From positions 1-64,000 of IMG/VR virus record IMGVR_UViG_3300008952_000002: a stretch of 64,000 nt of DNA; one strand, 5' to 3'. This stretch comes from a virus. The notes beneath the pieces are model-generated. The model had not been told where the DNA came from and searched no databases. It saw only the letters and a list, made by a program, of their open reading frames with translations. Shown here piece by piece: positions 45,701 to 54,954 of the stretch (positions are counted from its first letter, which is position 1; each line of letters begins with the position of its first letter). A program made the position numbers and the translations under genes.

Positions 45701-48700
45701 TGGGTATGTAAATGTGACAGTTAATTCATTATTATTATCTTTAGCCACTGCTATAGGTGAATTATTTGCATTAGTAATCCTATACATTGCCCAATCTTTT
45801 GAATCTTCTTCAAATTGTGGCGGGTAACTATCAGCATTTGCTACCCAAATTTTGTCACCAATTTTTAAAGAATTTAAAAATTCTGTTTTTTCGGTAAGTT
45901 GTATTGATTCGCCTACACCGGATACTACAAAATTCTTACCTTTATAACTAGACGGCGTAATCTGTGAACTACTAAAGAATACTACGGAACCATTATATAA
46001 TTGTACAGAATCATTAGTTGTATAGCTTTTTCTTCCGAGTAGTTCTGTTTGTATATCGATAGATTCTGTTATTGTTATTATGTTAGATGAAACCCAATCA
46101 GAAAGTGTTAATACAGAGTGCTCGGAGTCATCAGTTCTTACATGGCCCGCTGTAGGCAATGTTAGTCTGTTACTAATATTATCTGTTTTATGTTTAAATA
46201 TATTTTTGCTATAATATAAAGGTTCTTGTGGTCGTTGATGCAAATCTTCAGGACGAACAGTGATGTGAATATCTTTATATTGCTCATCTGAGTTAATGAG
46301 TTCAATTAAATCAGGACTTTCTTTAAATTTATTTTCTTCTAAATATAGATCAATTGTCTGTGTACTGTCTACTGAACCATATTCACCAATTCTAAATGCC
46401 CATTCTTCATATAAGTCAATTGTTGTATCTAAAGCAGGAACTTTTGCTCTTAATAGTTTATTAACTACAGAACTTGTACCTTTTTCTTTAAGAAAACCTT
46501 GGTAAAATTTCTTTTGCGCCGTGTCGTCAATTTGTAAGTTTTCTAAATATCTTCTACTTTGATATCCTATTAGATTAGTGGATAACTTGTCTAGACTAGA
46601 CATTCTAGCATCTTCTTCAACTTCATAAAAGCTTCTAAATTGGTCTGCTTTAGTATCTAAGTTAGGCAGTAGTCCTGTTTCTACTTTATCTAAAAGTTTC
46701 CATTTGCTAAAATCAAACTTACCCAATTCTGTTAGATCTGTAGGAGAATGACTTACGTTAGTGGCGTAAAATTTATTTTTAAATTTTATAATATCTCCTA
46801 TCTGATAAGAATAATTAACATTCCAAACTTCTACGCTATCGTCTAGTAATATATAACCCGGTAATTGCTGTGTACCATCCCACAATCTTGTTTTATATCC
46901 AACTAACTTAATTCTGTTCTGTCTACTGCCTGTTGTTAAATTCCAAATAACATCCTTGAATACTGTTTCATTTTCAAGAATTAATAAATGTTCTGTTTGT
47001 ATTGGATTTAAAGTACAAGCAAATATGCCATCCACTTCTTCACTTGAACTTAGTTGGAACATGTTATCTTCTCTATAATAGAAAAGATCTTGTATTGCTA
47101 TTCTTTGTTTATTTTGGTTAATGACAGAAGAAGGTAAAATATTACTTACTAAATTGCTAACTTGTGTTTGGTTTAAGTTAAATTTGAAAGTATTACTACC
47201 AGCACTCATTGTTATTAATGACCCTGGACCAAAGTTGGCCTGAGTCCAGAATAAGAATTCCCTTGCTGAATTGTCCCAGTCTTCAATTTGGCCAAAATCA
47301 TCGCTAACATTATCAAATACTAGGCCAACAGATTCTAAATATCTTCCATAACTTATAATGAAATCATATACATCTTGTATAGTGTTATATTCTGTTTTAT
47401 AAGGTACTTTTGTAGTGGTGCTTTGAAAATCATCATGATGAAGTACAGTGATTCCTCCTTGTGTAGGAACTGTTGGTGTACTAGTTAAATATTGTCTATC
47501 ATCATCAAAATTATTTGTTGCTGTAAACTCAGCGTTAACAATATAGAAAGTATTTTGACCTACTTCCACAACTTGACCAATAGCATATTCTTTACCTAGT
47601 TCATATGGAATTGAATCAAGTTGTATTCCTCCAACAGATACCTGTCTTGTATTACCAGATGTAGTAATACTTTTTAATATATTAAAATAAGGAGTATCAA
47701 CTGAATAACCGTCAATAATGTATCCGGTGTGTGTTCTTTCAATTAACAAGCCTGAATAATTTATTTTTGCTAAGGGTTTGCCTTCAAGCAAGTATAAAGA
47801 ATAATCTTCTTGTGGCACAAAAATGTCATTAGAAGATCTAGTAGGTGAAATTTGTTCTAATATAATTTTTAATTTTTCTTTATCTGTGAATCCGGCTATC
47901 TTATAAGCCAAATTAAGACTTAAAGTATTTAAATTTGTGTTAAGTTTTACAGTATCACTACTTAAATATTTTGCATGATCAACTAACCAGTTGCCATAAC
48001 CAAGAGTATAATCAATTGATTTATCTGTATTAACAAACCCGTTTGTCTTTACGGAATTGGGAACAAGGAATAACCCTGTATCTTTGTCTACATAGTGCCC
48101 AACTAAATTTTTTGTTACGTTAGATACATCATACATCAATTCAAAATATTTTGCAGGTTTAGTTAATGCAAATAGTTTTTGCACTGCAAAGGGATAACTA
48201 CTAGATCTCTTCCACGCAGTTTCAGCCGGGCCATCGTCCCCCGCTTTCCAATCACTAGTGGTATCTGTATCAATTACACCTGTAAGGCCTATCTCACGTG
48301 GATTTAATAGCGCGCCTGATGAATCTACTGGAATATAATTTGCAACCATTCCGGTGCGTTTATATTTGTCATAAGTGCCGGCATCAGGACCACTTACAAT
48401 TTTACCATCTTCTAAATCTTGCCACAATATTAGGTTGTCTTTTGTATACGGTGCTGGCCCATACTCTTTCTCCCACCAACTCGGTTTCTCAAAAAAACCA
48501 AGCATTTCCCACGGATGAGAATGTGGGCGATCTGTATCATAAAAGTATTTGTAAATACCTCTCCAAGAACCTGGCAAAAATTCAGACGAGTTAAGTTTAT
48601 TTTTTACTAAACTGTAATTCCACGTATAAGGATTTGATGAGTCATAATGTGTATTATCAGTATAGTTAACATTATTGCGGTATGCCCACTGTGACAAAAA

Positions 48701-51550
48701 CGCAGATGTAATAATATTAATATCGTCTAATGTGAATGGCAGTTTTCTTATATGACCTGGTATGATTTCAAATTTACTAAGTAAATCTTTATTATATGTA
48801 GCCTTAATATTATTATAAATTTTCTTTTCTAATTCTAATAAAACGTCATCTTTGTAGTCCCCATACGCTGGAATAATAGAGCCATCGTGTCCTTGAATTG
48901 CCGATATCGATGTTACATAGGAATTATCTGTGTATTTTTTAGGAGTATATTTTGGATATAATCCTAACTTAGTTGGCGTTGGTGGTATGAAATTGCCAAG
49001 TGTCGTATTATATTCTACTAATTTAATCTTATCATTCGCTACCAAAGTAACAGAATCTGTCAATGTTACAAATGGTGTTGTTGTAGAAAAAGTGTAATCT
49101 TGATCTTTAATTAATAGTACATCATTGTGATAAATTAAAACAGCTGTTTGGCCTGGTGTAGTGTCGTTATATGTTCTTTTAAGTTCAAACTTTTTATTAT
49201 CAATATCAAAAACAACATAAGTTGTTTCTGTATTATCTGTTGAAAATGGTACCATATCACTATCGTAATAAGGCATTGTACTATTTTTACCAGCAAACAT
49301 TGTAATTAAGATTAAATCAACAAATGTTGCTGGATTGTCATTATATTGCAATTTGTCAGCTGTTTGAAGGAATAAATTCTTAAATTTATTATATTCTATT
49401 TCTGCGTGATCTATAGAAGCAAAGAAGTCATATTCGTTATTTGTTAAGATATAACCCGCCTTGGCCAAACTAGCAGAGTTTTGAATAATTTTTACTCCTA
49501 ACGTATTAATATCACCGATGTCACGCAAATTATTATAACCAAAAAACACTCCGTCAAAATCCAAACTATTTTCAACACATGTTCCTACATGGTCTCTAAT
49601 CTGGCCAAGCGTAAATGTAGTTGTTGTATCTAAATTATTAAGTGGGTTATTGTTTAGGTTAATCGGAATAGTATATGTTTCTCCGTCTACTAAAGTTTCA
49701 ATTAAATCATCTGTATAAGATTTTATTACGACAATGTCTTCTTTAACTAGATCTCTAGTAAAGTTTATAAACTGTACGCCATCATTTACTACAATATAAA
49801 AATCTTTTGTAGTTTCAGAGTTATCACCTTTTACTTGTAATTTTCCATTAACCGTTACTATTAAATTTTTTGCAATTGTTTCTGCTTTTGGTGTTGTTGT
49901 AACTTTAAACTGCTTCAATTCAGTTCCGACAGAAATTGTTTGTTGGACAAATTGTCTACTTTCAAAAGGCGCCTTTGTCCAATTGTTAAGCACGTTATAT
50001 TGTGTAATACTGGTTGACTTATGCAAGAATCCCTTTGCCAATCTTATATTAGCAGAAATATTATTCAAAACATCTGATGTATACACAAAACTATCTTTAA
50101 TAATGTTATCGTGGAAAACAATATCTCCGATGTTATTAAAATTTCTATATGTTAACCCAAACCCTAACTCTGTATCCGCAACACCTGCCGAATTTATAGC
50201 GTAACTAAAAACAGTTGTTCCAGCAAATTTACTATTAGTATATGTAGAAAAACTATTACCAGCATTATCAAACATATCAAACAATGGGGCTTGGTTTAAT
50301 TTTGACTTTATTTGTCCTTTTATCCATGCGTTGTTTTTATAATACCATTGGCTCCCGGCATTATTGCCCAATTTAGCAATTAACGTATTCCCTTCAACAG
50401 GGTCAGCCACTGTGGTAATTTTCTCTAAATGAATAGTTTCAACGCCGCCGATAGTTACGATTTGTATTTCATATATAAAACCATTAACAAATGAATCTTC
50501 ATCTTTTGTGAAAACAATTTTTTGGCCTGCTTCAACAGCAACGCCATCAATAAAGGTGCCTGCTTTAGCCGAACCTTCTAAATTAGAAAACGCATCTGTA
50601 AAAAGAGTGTCAACAAGATCAACATTTGTTAACTTAGATACACCAAAATTATATAATTTTAGATCTTTATCAAATTCTATAATAGGGCGTTTTGCTCTTA
50701 AGGCTGAATTATACACTGGAACCGTTTTGTTATATTCCGCTGTTTTGGCAATGATATCTTCATGGAACCAGCGATTATTGTTACTCCACTGGTTTCCGTC
50801 AATTGATCCAGGTTTAATTGTGATATAATCCTTGCCTAAAGAATAGACATTACTTTCTGGTGTAATTAAACTATTCCATTCAATGAGTTCAATACTTTTA
50901 CCTACATTTGCAACTATATATTCTTTATTATAATAAGTTGTGGGCTGGGTGTCTGCATGAGTAAATTTAACTTTCAACCCGTTAGTAAATTTTATATTTC
51001 CAGTGGTAGTAGTAAAGTTCTTTTTACCTAACACTTCTGAATCAATATTTAATTTATCTGTAATTTCAACAACATCAGGGCCGTCCTGTAACCAAAAATA
51101 TCTTGCGTAACTAGTAATTTTATCTAAGTCAATTGGAGGGGTCCAGACATAATATTCACTAGAAAATATTTTATCATGATCAAAACTATTGCCGCCTCTT
51201 GATTTTACTGCATTGATTAAATCAATATATGTTGCGGCGTAGTCATATGCAGATTGTCCAAGAACGTGACTAGTTCCGGAGTGCAATCGGTCCGTAAATC
51301 GAAGATTAGCTGCATCCTTTTTAATGGTAAATGCAGGTTCTAACTGATAATTTGTTCTATCAGCAGTTGATTCTAATAAGTAACTGTCAGTAGTTTTAAA
51401 ATTATCAACATCACGTCTACCAACGAATCCATTAACGATATCCAATGTTCCCGGAGACAGTAATTGATCCAAGGTTGAATTTAAAAATTTCTTATTAACT
51501 TCAGTTTGAAACTGATTTGGTAATAGATTAACAGTTTTTCTTATTGCCAT
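36740..51550 (-). CDS. Giant tail/baseplate structural protein, 4936 residues
   Basis: About 14.8 kb, just after gp6. The N terminus (MAIRKTVNLLPNQFQTEV) resembles that of large structural proteins in marine T4-like phages. Seen in order: FG-GAP-like beta-propeller segments (e.g. near residues 2100, 2530, 2640 and 2940, with VVGAPG or FIGAPGDD), a YHYH-type domain (EYHYHSGKF near 2260, then GYAYDGYPIYGPFG), display modules (GDGSTT-type repeats near 2960, 4284, 4354 and 4560), and about eight GSGY-xxx-P-x-V repeats (about 3700-4480). The last 130 residues include EIHVTDASKLL and GGERIEYW. This suggests a long multi-domain fibre or baseplate arm with sugar-binding parts. Whether it matures by cleavage is unknown. 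Confidence 0.85.
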   Translation of the reverse strand: MAIRKTVNLLPNQFQTEVNKKFLNSTLDQLLSPGTLDIVNGFVGRRDVDNFKTTDSYLLESTADRTNYQLEPAFTIKKDAANLRFTDRLHSGTSHVLGQSAYDYAATYIDLINAVKSRGGNSFDHDKIFSSEYYVWTPPIDLDKITSYARYFWLQDGPDVVEITDKLNIDSEVLGKKNFTTTTGNIKFTNGLKVKFTHADTQPTTYYNKEYIVANVGKSIELIEWNSLITPESNVYSLGKDYITIKPGSIDGNQWSNNNRWFHEDIIAKTAEYNKTVPVYNSALRAKRPIIEFDKDLKLYNFGVSKLTNVDLVDTLFTDAFSNLEGSAKAGTFIDGVAVEAGQKIVFTKDEDSFVNGFIYEIQIVTIGGVETIHLEKITTVADPVEGNTLIAKLGNNAGSQWYYKNNAWIKGQIKSKLNQAPLFDMFDNAGNSFSTYTNSKFAGTTVFSYAINSAGVADTELGFGLTYRNFNNIGDIVFHDNIIKDSFVYTSDVLNNISANIRLAKGFLHKSTSITQYNVLNNWTKAPFESRQFVQQTISVGTELKQFKVTTTPKAETIAKNLIVTVNGKLQVKGDNSETTKDFYIVVNDGVQFINFTRDLVKEDIVVIKSYTDDLIETLVDGETYTIPINLNNNPLNNLDTTTTFTLGQIRDHVGTCVENSLDFDGVFFGYNNLRDIGDINTLGVKIIQNSASLAKAGYILTNNEYDFFASIDHAEIEYNKFKNLFLQTADKLQYNDNPATFVDLILITMFAGKNSTMPYYDSDMVPFSTDNTETTYVVFDIDNKKFELKRTYNDTTPGQTAVLIYHNDVLLIKDQDYTFSTTTPFVTLTDSVTLVANDKIKLVEYNTTLGNFIPPTPTKLGLYPKYTPKKYTDNSYVTSISAIQGHDGSIIPAYGDYKDDVLLELEKKIYNNIKATYNKDLLSKFEIIPGHIRKLPFTLDDINIITSAFLSQWAYRNNVNYTDNTHYDSSNPYTWNYSLVKNKLNSSEFLPGSWRGIYKYFYDTDRPHSHPWEMLGFFEKPSWWEKEYGPAPYTKDNLILWQDLEDGKIVSGPDAGTYDKYKRTGMVANYIPVDSSGALLNPREIGLTGVIDTDTTSDWKAGDDGPAETAWKRSSSYPFAVQKLFALTKPAKYFELMYDVSNVTKNLVGHYVDKDTGLFLVPNSVKTNGFVNTDKSIDYTLGYGNWLVDHAKYLSSDTVKLNTNLNTLSLNLAYKIAGFTDKEKLKIILEQISPTRSSNDIFVPQEDYSLYLLEGKPLAKINYSGLLIERTHTGYIIDGYSVDTPYFNILKSITTSGNTRQVSVGGIQLDSIPYELGKEYAIGQVVEVGQNTFYIVNAEFTATNNFDDDRQYLTSTPTVPTQGGITVLHHDDFQSTTTKVPYKTEYNTIQDVYDFIISYGRYLESVGLVFDNVSDDFGQIEDWDNSAREFLFWTQANFGPGSLITMSAGSNTFKFNLNQTQVSNLVSNILPSSVINQNKQRIAIQDLFYYREDNMFQLSSSEEVDGIFACTLNPIQTEHLLILENETVFKDVIWNLTTGSRQNRIKLVGYKTRLWDGTQQLPGYILLDDSVEVWNVNYSYQIGDIIKFKNKFYATNVSHSPTDLTELGKFDFSKWKLLDKVETGLLPNLDTKADQFRSFYEVEEDARMSSLDKLSTNLIGYQSRRYLENLQIDDTAQKKFYQGFLKEKGTSSVVNKLLRAKVPALDTTIDLYEEWAFRIGEYGSVDSTQTIDLYLEENKFKESPDLIELINSDEQYKDIHITVRPEDLHQRPQEPLYYSKNIFKHKTDNISNRLTLPTAGHVRTDDSEHSVLTLSDWVSSNIITITESIDIQTELLGRKSYTTNDSVQLYNGSVVFFSSSQITPSSYKGKNFVVSGVGESIQLTEKTEFLNSLKIGDKIWVANADSYPPQFEEDSKDWAMYRITNANNSPIAVAKDNNNELTVTFTYPIGKILEGDYIILRKFYNTADQSIDFSGVYKVKENLLSSRTYTLKLHANTSVGPLNGLGDSLAPTPTRGEILLLTNSRYASSSDLYSDAGPRYGWLDGDLAWIDDYNDTGKWAVLEKKNPFTLREQLYPTGKPANTGFGQAISTNKDTSTLLVGSVHDGTSAGNIEQWTRTIKTVFDVTSIFVSGDGSLTSGHLSESGFLLTINTDGLPKPAPFGVFPSDANPNRINSKTFEHTFNIRVGTNTTTSSPKEIGLGGIGIAANGVTFVSPIIDGNLTNDTGPAKGVAPGNWKWNAIVNRTNLGLDASDGHPQEDGEYHYHSGKFLSQWNSGVYTENNYYNNTNYSGDHWRHADGHSKIIGYAYDGYPIYGPFGYQTPGNSTTTPVRMTSSYRTHSSPLSERGYNYTVYPVGSFIEDHYYLDGVGTLDKHNGRYCVTPDYPDGTYAYFLTIKVDGTPVYPYIVGPTFKEQPVLETDTVPSDPGGSNTQTINIAPTNFTFDSNIVDGTKLYNSGLLGWQFDNTKEHDYLVTSAPGSNSKEGYAIILKQKDDKTYEAFDVLRSPSPTTSGFFGYDVSISNNGYLVVGAPGELKSYVYKLVTGITSSSEFFNGTGATPTFATTISYGDDKEITVYVDGHIKIQGLDYTLAPGSITFISGFPPIGSNNVEMRKGNYYNLIQTLSGVSGTDFGRSVAITDDGAYVFVGQPNIEKSGNLQVGSTKVYGKSPNDSFNEVQELTSGVTSELEFFGKQVEAGAFGHIVAVGATGADYAYINETAKLAVNTGEVDYFIDYARVSGTLTGTVANPTVSIGDQIVINGTQVTFTGTALADVVQDINDAGMYFVTAESTSDNKLKITSTSTTTNNKLAVTVGNTNGVAVFTALGITPYEFKASLVHPDGFQNAFYGERIKFNEDASNILISSPVSNSIVDLNMDNSLTTFDQGNTLISDEQLESGSALIYDINSDMSYSLLQRLDWKERRQYDKYGTGIGLTNNTAFIGAPGDDYFEIEEKTGDGVTTAFAITGQYSTDKIEIFINNKKILTGFTSDNASPNSTITFDTAPVAYTIKIYKYTSNTGSVIEAINTGDKDAWTIKRQETNKIDIDNINQVFTYDHKNNKFIEYVEVLDPVKGKIPGIADQEISFKTFYDPAVYNTASNLLVTTNSKHHWGPNEVGTLWWDLTNTKYVDYEQGDLEYRKNNWGKLFPGTQINIYEWVESDTLPSNYVSLLGDGNPKFVDDSAYVEYVRKDEATGLLEPVYYYWVANKTTVPPIPRTYLNAAGQIRFTSRGKEIELNSFIPAATRKLPADTVANIIKDPAGYGLKYIGLVDQNAIVGYNLNKNLVNDNIVLSINYDTKKNNIPLHTEWQLVQKNNKLSKPNQYLVTKLADSLVGLDSKNRSVPDPTLQPGSKYGILNYPRQTMFVNKNDAIKVLVNYSNSVFVENRMAIEYSLSKLQTAEALPIDGFDEVVETYAELTYINTATISNGYTVVVKKDETRGNYWTQYSWSTATQLWAFDKKQKYDTSKYWDYSDWYKTGYSVNTVINYTVATRNDLDKLTTSTGDIVKVLDNGQGRWELYEKTNPYELIGEENASISLKTELYTLPGPLEEIRYIIDALKDDLFINSLEEHFNKIWFQLVQYALVDQNLQVDWAFKTSFVGVNQTVRELSEIVNYSYDVQDSIESYIEEAKPYRTNLREYIYRYPYLEISHNAVTDFDLPGYWDETQQIFRSPNVYEADDDQRMQTGPWVNWFNHYTKHVESITVTEGGSGYGNSDIDEYAESAYDTTKYDGAAVSTTPPVVFIESGAQWELGYSYTSDTDPGEAGAQAVLVVPEHSPDTLWYYSSDIKDMGWKVRIKPALNTPESKTFAVTVVVDGEGNPDFYIDGVERPNLILYRGSTYTFTQTDASNATRGVFRFSALEDGTHRDGSGATAVPVMTTPGLDSVASITVTNGGTGYVTTPKVIIEGGAGTGAIAYANLENFKVRDILETIKFDRVDGPRHVETVAVTDGGSGYTSIPNISLAGVVDTITITEKGLGYTVAPKVLISAPDELNGTQATASLTLDVDGSIASVTITEQGSGYINKPFVQFIKNSPADPNPTKKAHASAINTGLGGNGAQAIASISGGAVTSITVTEQGKGYQTAPTVVISGGGGSSATATATVTYSSYNRLEPDHELTSKKHSDRLTLYYAGGQTGTNSNKNWKNELIDLPNYESIISESGLEYKANKVLGAEFSLEPGYDRAAYAKNAFDDYAVTEEGIRVIASVDTDLSGGDFSTSGGIDPANVVVDGDGFVTVYTSHAPEEQIPGRMFDTLDMKVYEMPSPRNSGVTVKKYTYYGNGSTTSYDFSSVGGLPTTDYGAEVYIDNVLKIRGTDFTLNYEINTVNLNTPANPGQLVHVVLVETGGENISAFKQDFTGDGSTTQFIVNIPYQYAQNLYVTVNGGDATYTASSYYKKTKVTFSSAPGANSRIRVHTFNMSGLTLVNPGSGYSKASPPTVTITGVGSNAAADAIVNDNGEVEGFIITNLGTGYTTAPTVTIAPPASGVTATATAQVYDDKIAVPSPYIRIDSEEFTLSLPGSPSWPSDYTITYPSLFEEQGPDMAKAFVYLNGTRLIPPDTEYYTGDGTTTVYASPTNPTVNYASATDADIQVHVAGELKTLTSDYTFTGTPSRAEVTFVTAPADGAEVAITVRNGKYWIANNQQVILENGSGLSTDAGAVNGDKVFVQSFANQTYSQGKTITIEGSSIATSTSLERFDAIIYDTSGYAGDVSVSIATPVYDIRLLQEEYNTNYAWVWLNGVYQIANHDYYITDDGYLVMTPRTGVILATDKITVSTMRGAEAEQEQSIGFRIWKDMFDQIAYYRIATDNITTLADTLEYTDLEIHVTDASKLLTPNPSDGIPGVIFIGGERIEYWEIDSNKLKRIRRGTWGTGVVTTHASGTEVVDSSKQQIVPGGSDSHTKVWYDQGTSTATNGLGLGMATTQQVKFLKEGPLTIPKAY

Positions 51551-51558
51551 GGTATTTC

Positions 51559-54500
51559 CTATGCACTTGTTACAATTGTGCCACTTGCTCTAATCTTAGA
51601 TGCAGTGACAGCATCTATAATCTCAATATTATCTACTTTTACATCACTTATAAAAATTTCATCACTAGCACATTCAACTTCAAATAAACTACCAAAATTT
51701 TGGTTTGTGCCAGTAGGTACAATTAAAATGGTCGCTACGTGCGGCGCTAATTCATGATGAACAAACGCTGATAATTCTGTAAAATAAAAAGTATCTCCAA
51801 AATCCCAATTTTCGTCTTCAAAATAATCAATGAATGCGTCTACAGTTCTTGTTTTTAATTCAGAATCAGTAATTGGAGAATTTGGATTTTTTACTATTTT
51901 AAATTGTGCTTGTAAATTAGCATCTGCTTTACTACCAAATAATACCTTATATTTTACCGGATGAAAAATAATTTCATCACTCAACATTTTATATTCTAAT
52001 AAACTACCAAATTGTGTTGCCAATTCTGTTGTAGTACTTGTTTCTGGTTTAGTAACAACACCTGTATTATCTTGAATATACCGCACAAACTGATCATTAT
52101 ATGATTGTGTTAAAATGTATAAATCAATAATATTACTCAGTCCTGGATTAATTCTTCTATCACTTGGTGAGTTGTGTTTATAATTAAAGTATAAGTCTTT
52201 TCTACCTACATATGTTAGATAATCTGTACTGTCTAAAAGAGTACTATCAGATGAATTATTAACTTTAAACTTCTTATCTAACGTCAAATATATAACTTCA
52301 CCATCTTTAAAAATTGATGTGTCGGATGGTAAATTTGTTTCTAAATCATAATCTAAATTAATTGTTTTTTTAGTTAATCTATATTGTTGGCCACCGTCTG
52401 CTTCTGTAAATTTTTCAAAAAATACTAGTTTGTTATTTGGATTAACACTAGGATCAACAATAGATGTAAACTGATCAGGATTATCAGGTATACCGTCGTC
52501 GTCACTATCTAAGAAAGTAACTAGAACTCTGCGTGTATTAGTATTGCCTGTAAATTCTGTATCCAGCCCATAAATTTGCCAGATGTAATCTTCTTCTAAT
52601 GCGTCATTTGCATCAGGCTTACTGTTCATTTTAAATACATTAACATAATCTATTACTGTTTGTCCTGTACGAGAATCATAAATTTTAAGTGAGTCATCAA
52701 AATAAAATCTTGTTTCTAAATCACTTTCAAAACTATAGTTTAATCCTCTATAAGTTGCTGTATACATCACGCCAGTACTTTTAAAACGAATCATCCAACT
52801 TGCGTCCTTACGCAATCCCGACGTGTCACCGGCATATCCAAATCCAAAGTTATCAGAAACGTTTAAATTTTCTGCTAATACAATATACCATTCTCTGTCG
52901 TTAAGATCAAAACGTAAACCAAATTCTTCGTGATTAAAGATTTTGTTTAACATTGCTGTTTCAATTGATGAAGACAAATCAGTGTCAAACTGTGGAATAA
53001 TCTCTGCGACTTCTGCACCATCACCAATTTTCTCTGTTAACGTTACCGGGCCACTGCCATTTGACAAATTACCTACGCCACCATTCATACCGTCGCCTAC
53101 AACATTTTTAATCATTGCCCATATAGAGCTAAATGTTCCTGGCGCGCTAACTGAGCCTGTATGCAAACTACCATCTGCTTTAAAGTATTTTCCAGATGGT
53201 GCATTAAACTTAACTAGTGAGTTATTTGTTAACCATTTTCTTGCATCAGGTGCTGATGACCCCAATGGCACAGGTGATCCAATATTATTTTTAAAATAAC
53301 CTGTACTTAAATTGGTGCCGGTTGTTGATTGCTCCCACGTCGTGGTTGCAACTGTTATTCTAGAATATTTTTTATAATAGTATTGTTTACTACCAACGTC
53401 ACGTAAGATGGGTTCTATTCTATCACGAATAATTCGCAATATGTCCATCTCGTTTACAAACTCAAAATCAAAGTTATTAGTAAATATTTCTTCAAATAAT
53501 ATTCCATCTTCACAAAATACATTTGTAGATGAATATTTTGCAGACGGATCTACAACATCCAAATAACGTGATATACCGCTGGATGTTCTGTTAACCGCTT
53601 TTGCTTTTATGATTTCATTTGTTGCCGTGACTGGGAATATATTATAATCTTCACCATTTACCATACGATTTTGTGTGTAATAGGCCTGCGGTGCATTTGT
53701 TCTAATATCTTCAATTGTTTCTCTTTCTGCCGCATTGTAAATCTGCTGTTGTAAATCAAATACCATGGTTAAGGTATGTGTTATATTATACTTGTTTAAA
53801 TAAGTGACACTTAACGTAACACCTTGCATATCATCTGTATTAATATCATATGTTAATCCGTTACTTTGTCTAAAATAAGATCTAAAACCTCCCCGAGGCA
53901 TATCTGAGAAGATACCATCTCCAAATATATATGAAATTTGATCCGCTTCGCGTGACGTTACACTGTATAATGTTCTTATATCTTTGGCCAAACTATTATA
54001 TATTACATTATTGCCGACCACACTAGGAACTTGTGTCCATAATCTATACAAATCATTATTGGAATCTAATTCATATAGCCATACATCATTATTATTAACG
54101 TTACTGGTATTAATTAAAACTTGTCTATTAGGAATTGCTTGGTCAATATTGAAATCAGATGATCGTAGCGTACCTTGTTTGAAGTACGCAAAAAATCCCG
54201 TATTGTCACTGCCATTGCCCTTGCCATCACTCCTATATAGAAAACCAAAAGGCGCAACATTGCTAGGTGCTTTTTCATATATAAAATCTGCATTTTGAAA
54301 AGTGGCACTAACTATTTCAAAATCTATGTTTACTCCATCAATATTAGTTGTGAATGGAAACACAGGGATAGTTCCAGATGGTATATTAATTTCATATTCT
54401 TCTGTTAATATGCCGTTCAATGTTTTAGAACTGTTAGGGTTTCCTATTCTCTGAGAATTTACCATTGCGGCATTAAGTATTAAATTAATTTGTTCAGTAT

Positions 54501-54954
54501 AATCTACATTGTTGGGGTCATTCCATTCAATTCTACTATTTGCTAGATTTTCACCATTGGAATCATAAACATCTTCTGTTGTAGAAATGCTTGATAATTT
54601 TAATAATCCACTAGCATTTATACTACGCTTTGCGTTATAACTTACTAGTCTAGCAAGTCTTAAAATACTTTCTCTGCGACTTGCAGTTGCTAGGAAATTT
54701 TCTCTAGCATTTAAATCTACTCTGTAACTAATGTTTTGTGTTACATACGCAAGTAAGTCAATTAATGCTATAAATTCTGAACTTTCAATATAATCATTAA
54801 AATCTTCAGGATGATATGTTTTGATATAATCAATCATTGACTTACGCAATGTTTGGAAATCATAACTTTCAAAATCAGCATTAATAAAAGATTGGTATAA
54901 CACTTGCCAATCTTCTGCGCTATATATATTATTTTGTCGTGTTGTTAGTGCCAT
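51559..54954 (-). CDS. 6: Baseplate wedge protein, gp6-like
   Basis: 1131 residues. T4 gp6 forms the inner ring of wedges that holds the baseplate together. Seen: the N-terminal block with VLYQSFINADFESYDFQTLR, IDYIKTYHPEDFNDYI and SSEFIALIDLLAYVTQNISYRVDLNARENFL, the best conserved part of the gp6/baseplate J family. It is larger than T4 gp6 (about 660), with added beta-rich segments in the middle. It ends one base from the gp25 gene start (shared base), the order found in T4-like phages. Confidence 0.9.
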   Translation of the reverse strand: MALTTRQNNIYSAEDWQVLYQSFINADFESYDFQTLRKSMIDYIKTYHPEDFNDYIESSEFIALIDLLAYVTQNISYRVDLNARENFLATASRRESILRLARLVSYNAKRSINASGLLKLSSISTTEDVYDSNGENLANSRIEWNDPNNVDYTEQINLILNAAMVNSQRIGNPNSSKTLNGILTEEYEINIPSGTIPVFPFTTNIDGVNIDFEIVSATFQNADFIYEKAPSNVAPFGFLYRSDGKGNGSDNTGFFAYFKQGTLRSSDFNIDQAIPNRQVLINTSNVNNNDVWLYELDSNNDLYRLWTQVPSVVGNNVIYNSLAKDIRTLYSVTSREADQISYIFGDGIFSDMPRGGFRSYFRQSNGLTYDINTDDMQGVTLSVTYLNKYNITHTLTMVFDLQQQIYNAAERETIEDIRTNAPQAYYTQNRMVNGEDYNIFPVTATNEIIKAKAVNRTSSGISRYLDVVDPSAKYSSTNVFCEDGILFEEIFTNNFDFEFVNEMDILRIIRDRIEPILRDVGSKQYYYKKYSRITVATTTWEQSTTGTNLSTGYFKNNIGSPVPLGSSAPDARKWLTNNSLVKFNAPSGKYFKADGSLHTGSVSAPGTFSSIWAMIKNVVGDGMNGGVGNLSNGSGPVTLTEKIGDGAEVAEIIPQFDTDLSSSIETAMLNKIFNHEEFGLRFDLNDREWYIVLAENLNVSDNFGFGYAGDTSGLRKDASWMIRFKSTGVMYTATYRGLNYSFESDLETRFYFDDSLKIYDSRTGQTVIDYVNVFKMNSKPDANDALEEDYIWQIYGLDTEFTGNTNTRRVLVTFLDSDDDGIPDNPDQFTSIVDPSVNPNNKLVFFEKFTEADGGQQYRLTKKTINLDYDLETNLPSDTSIFKDGEVIYLTLDKKFKVNNSSDSTLLDSTDYLTYVGRKDLYFNYKHNSPSDRRINPGLSNIIDLYILTQSYNDQFVRYIQDNTGVVTKPETSTTTELATQFGSLLEYKMLSDEIIFHPVKYKVLFGSKADANLQAQFKIVKNPNSPITDSELKTRTVDAFIDYFEDENWDFGDTFYFTELSAFVHHELAPHVATILIVPTGTNQNFGSLFEVECASDEIFISDVKVDNIEIIDAVTASKIRASGTIVTSA

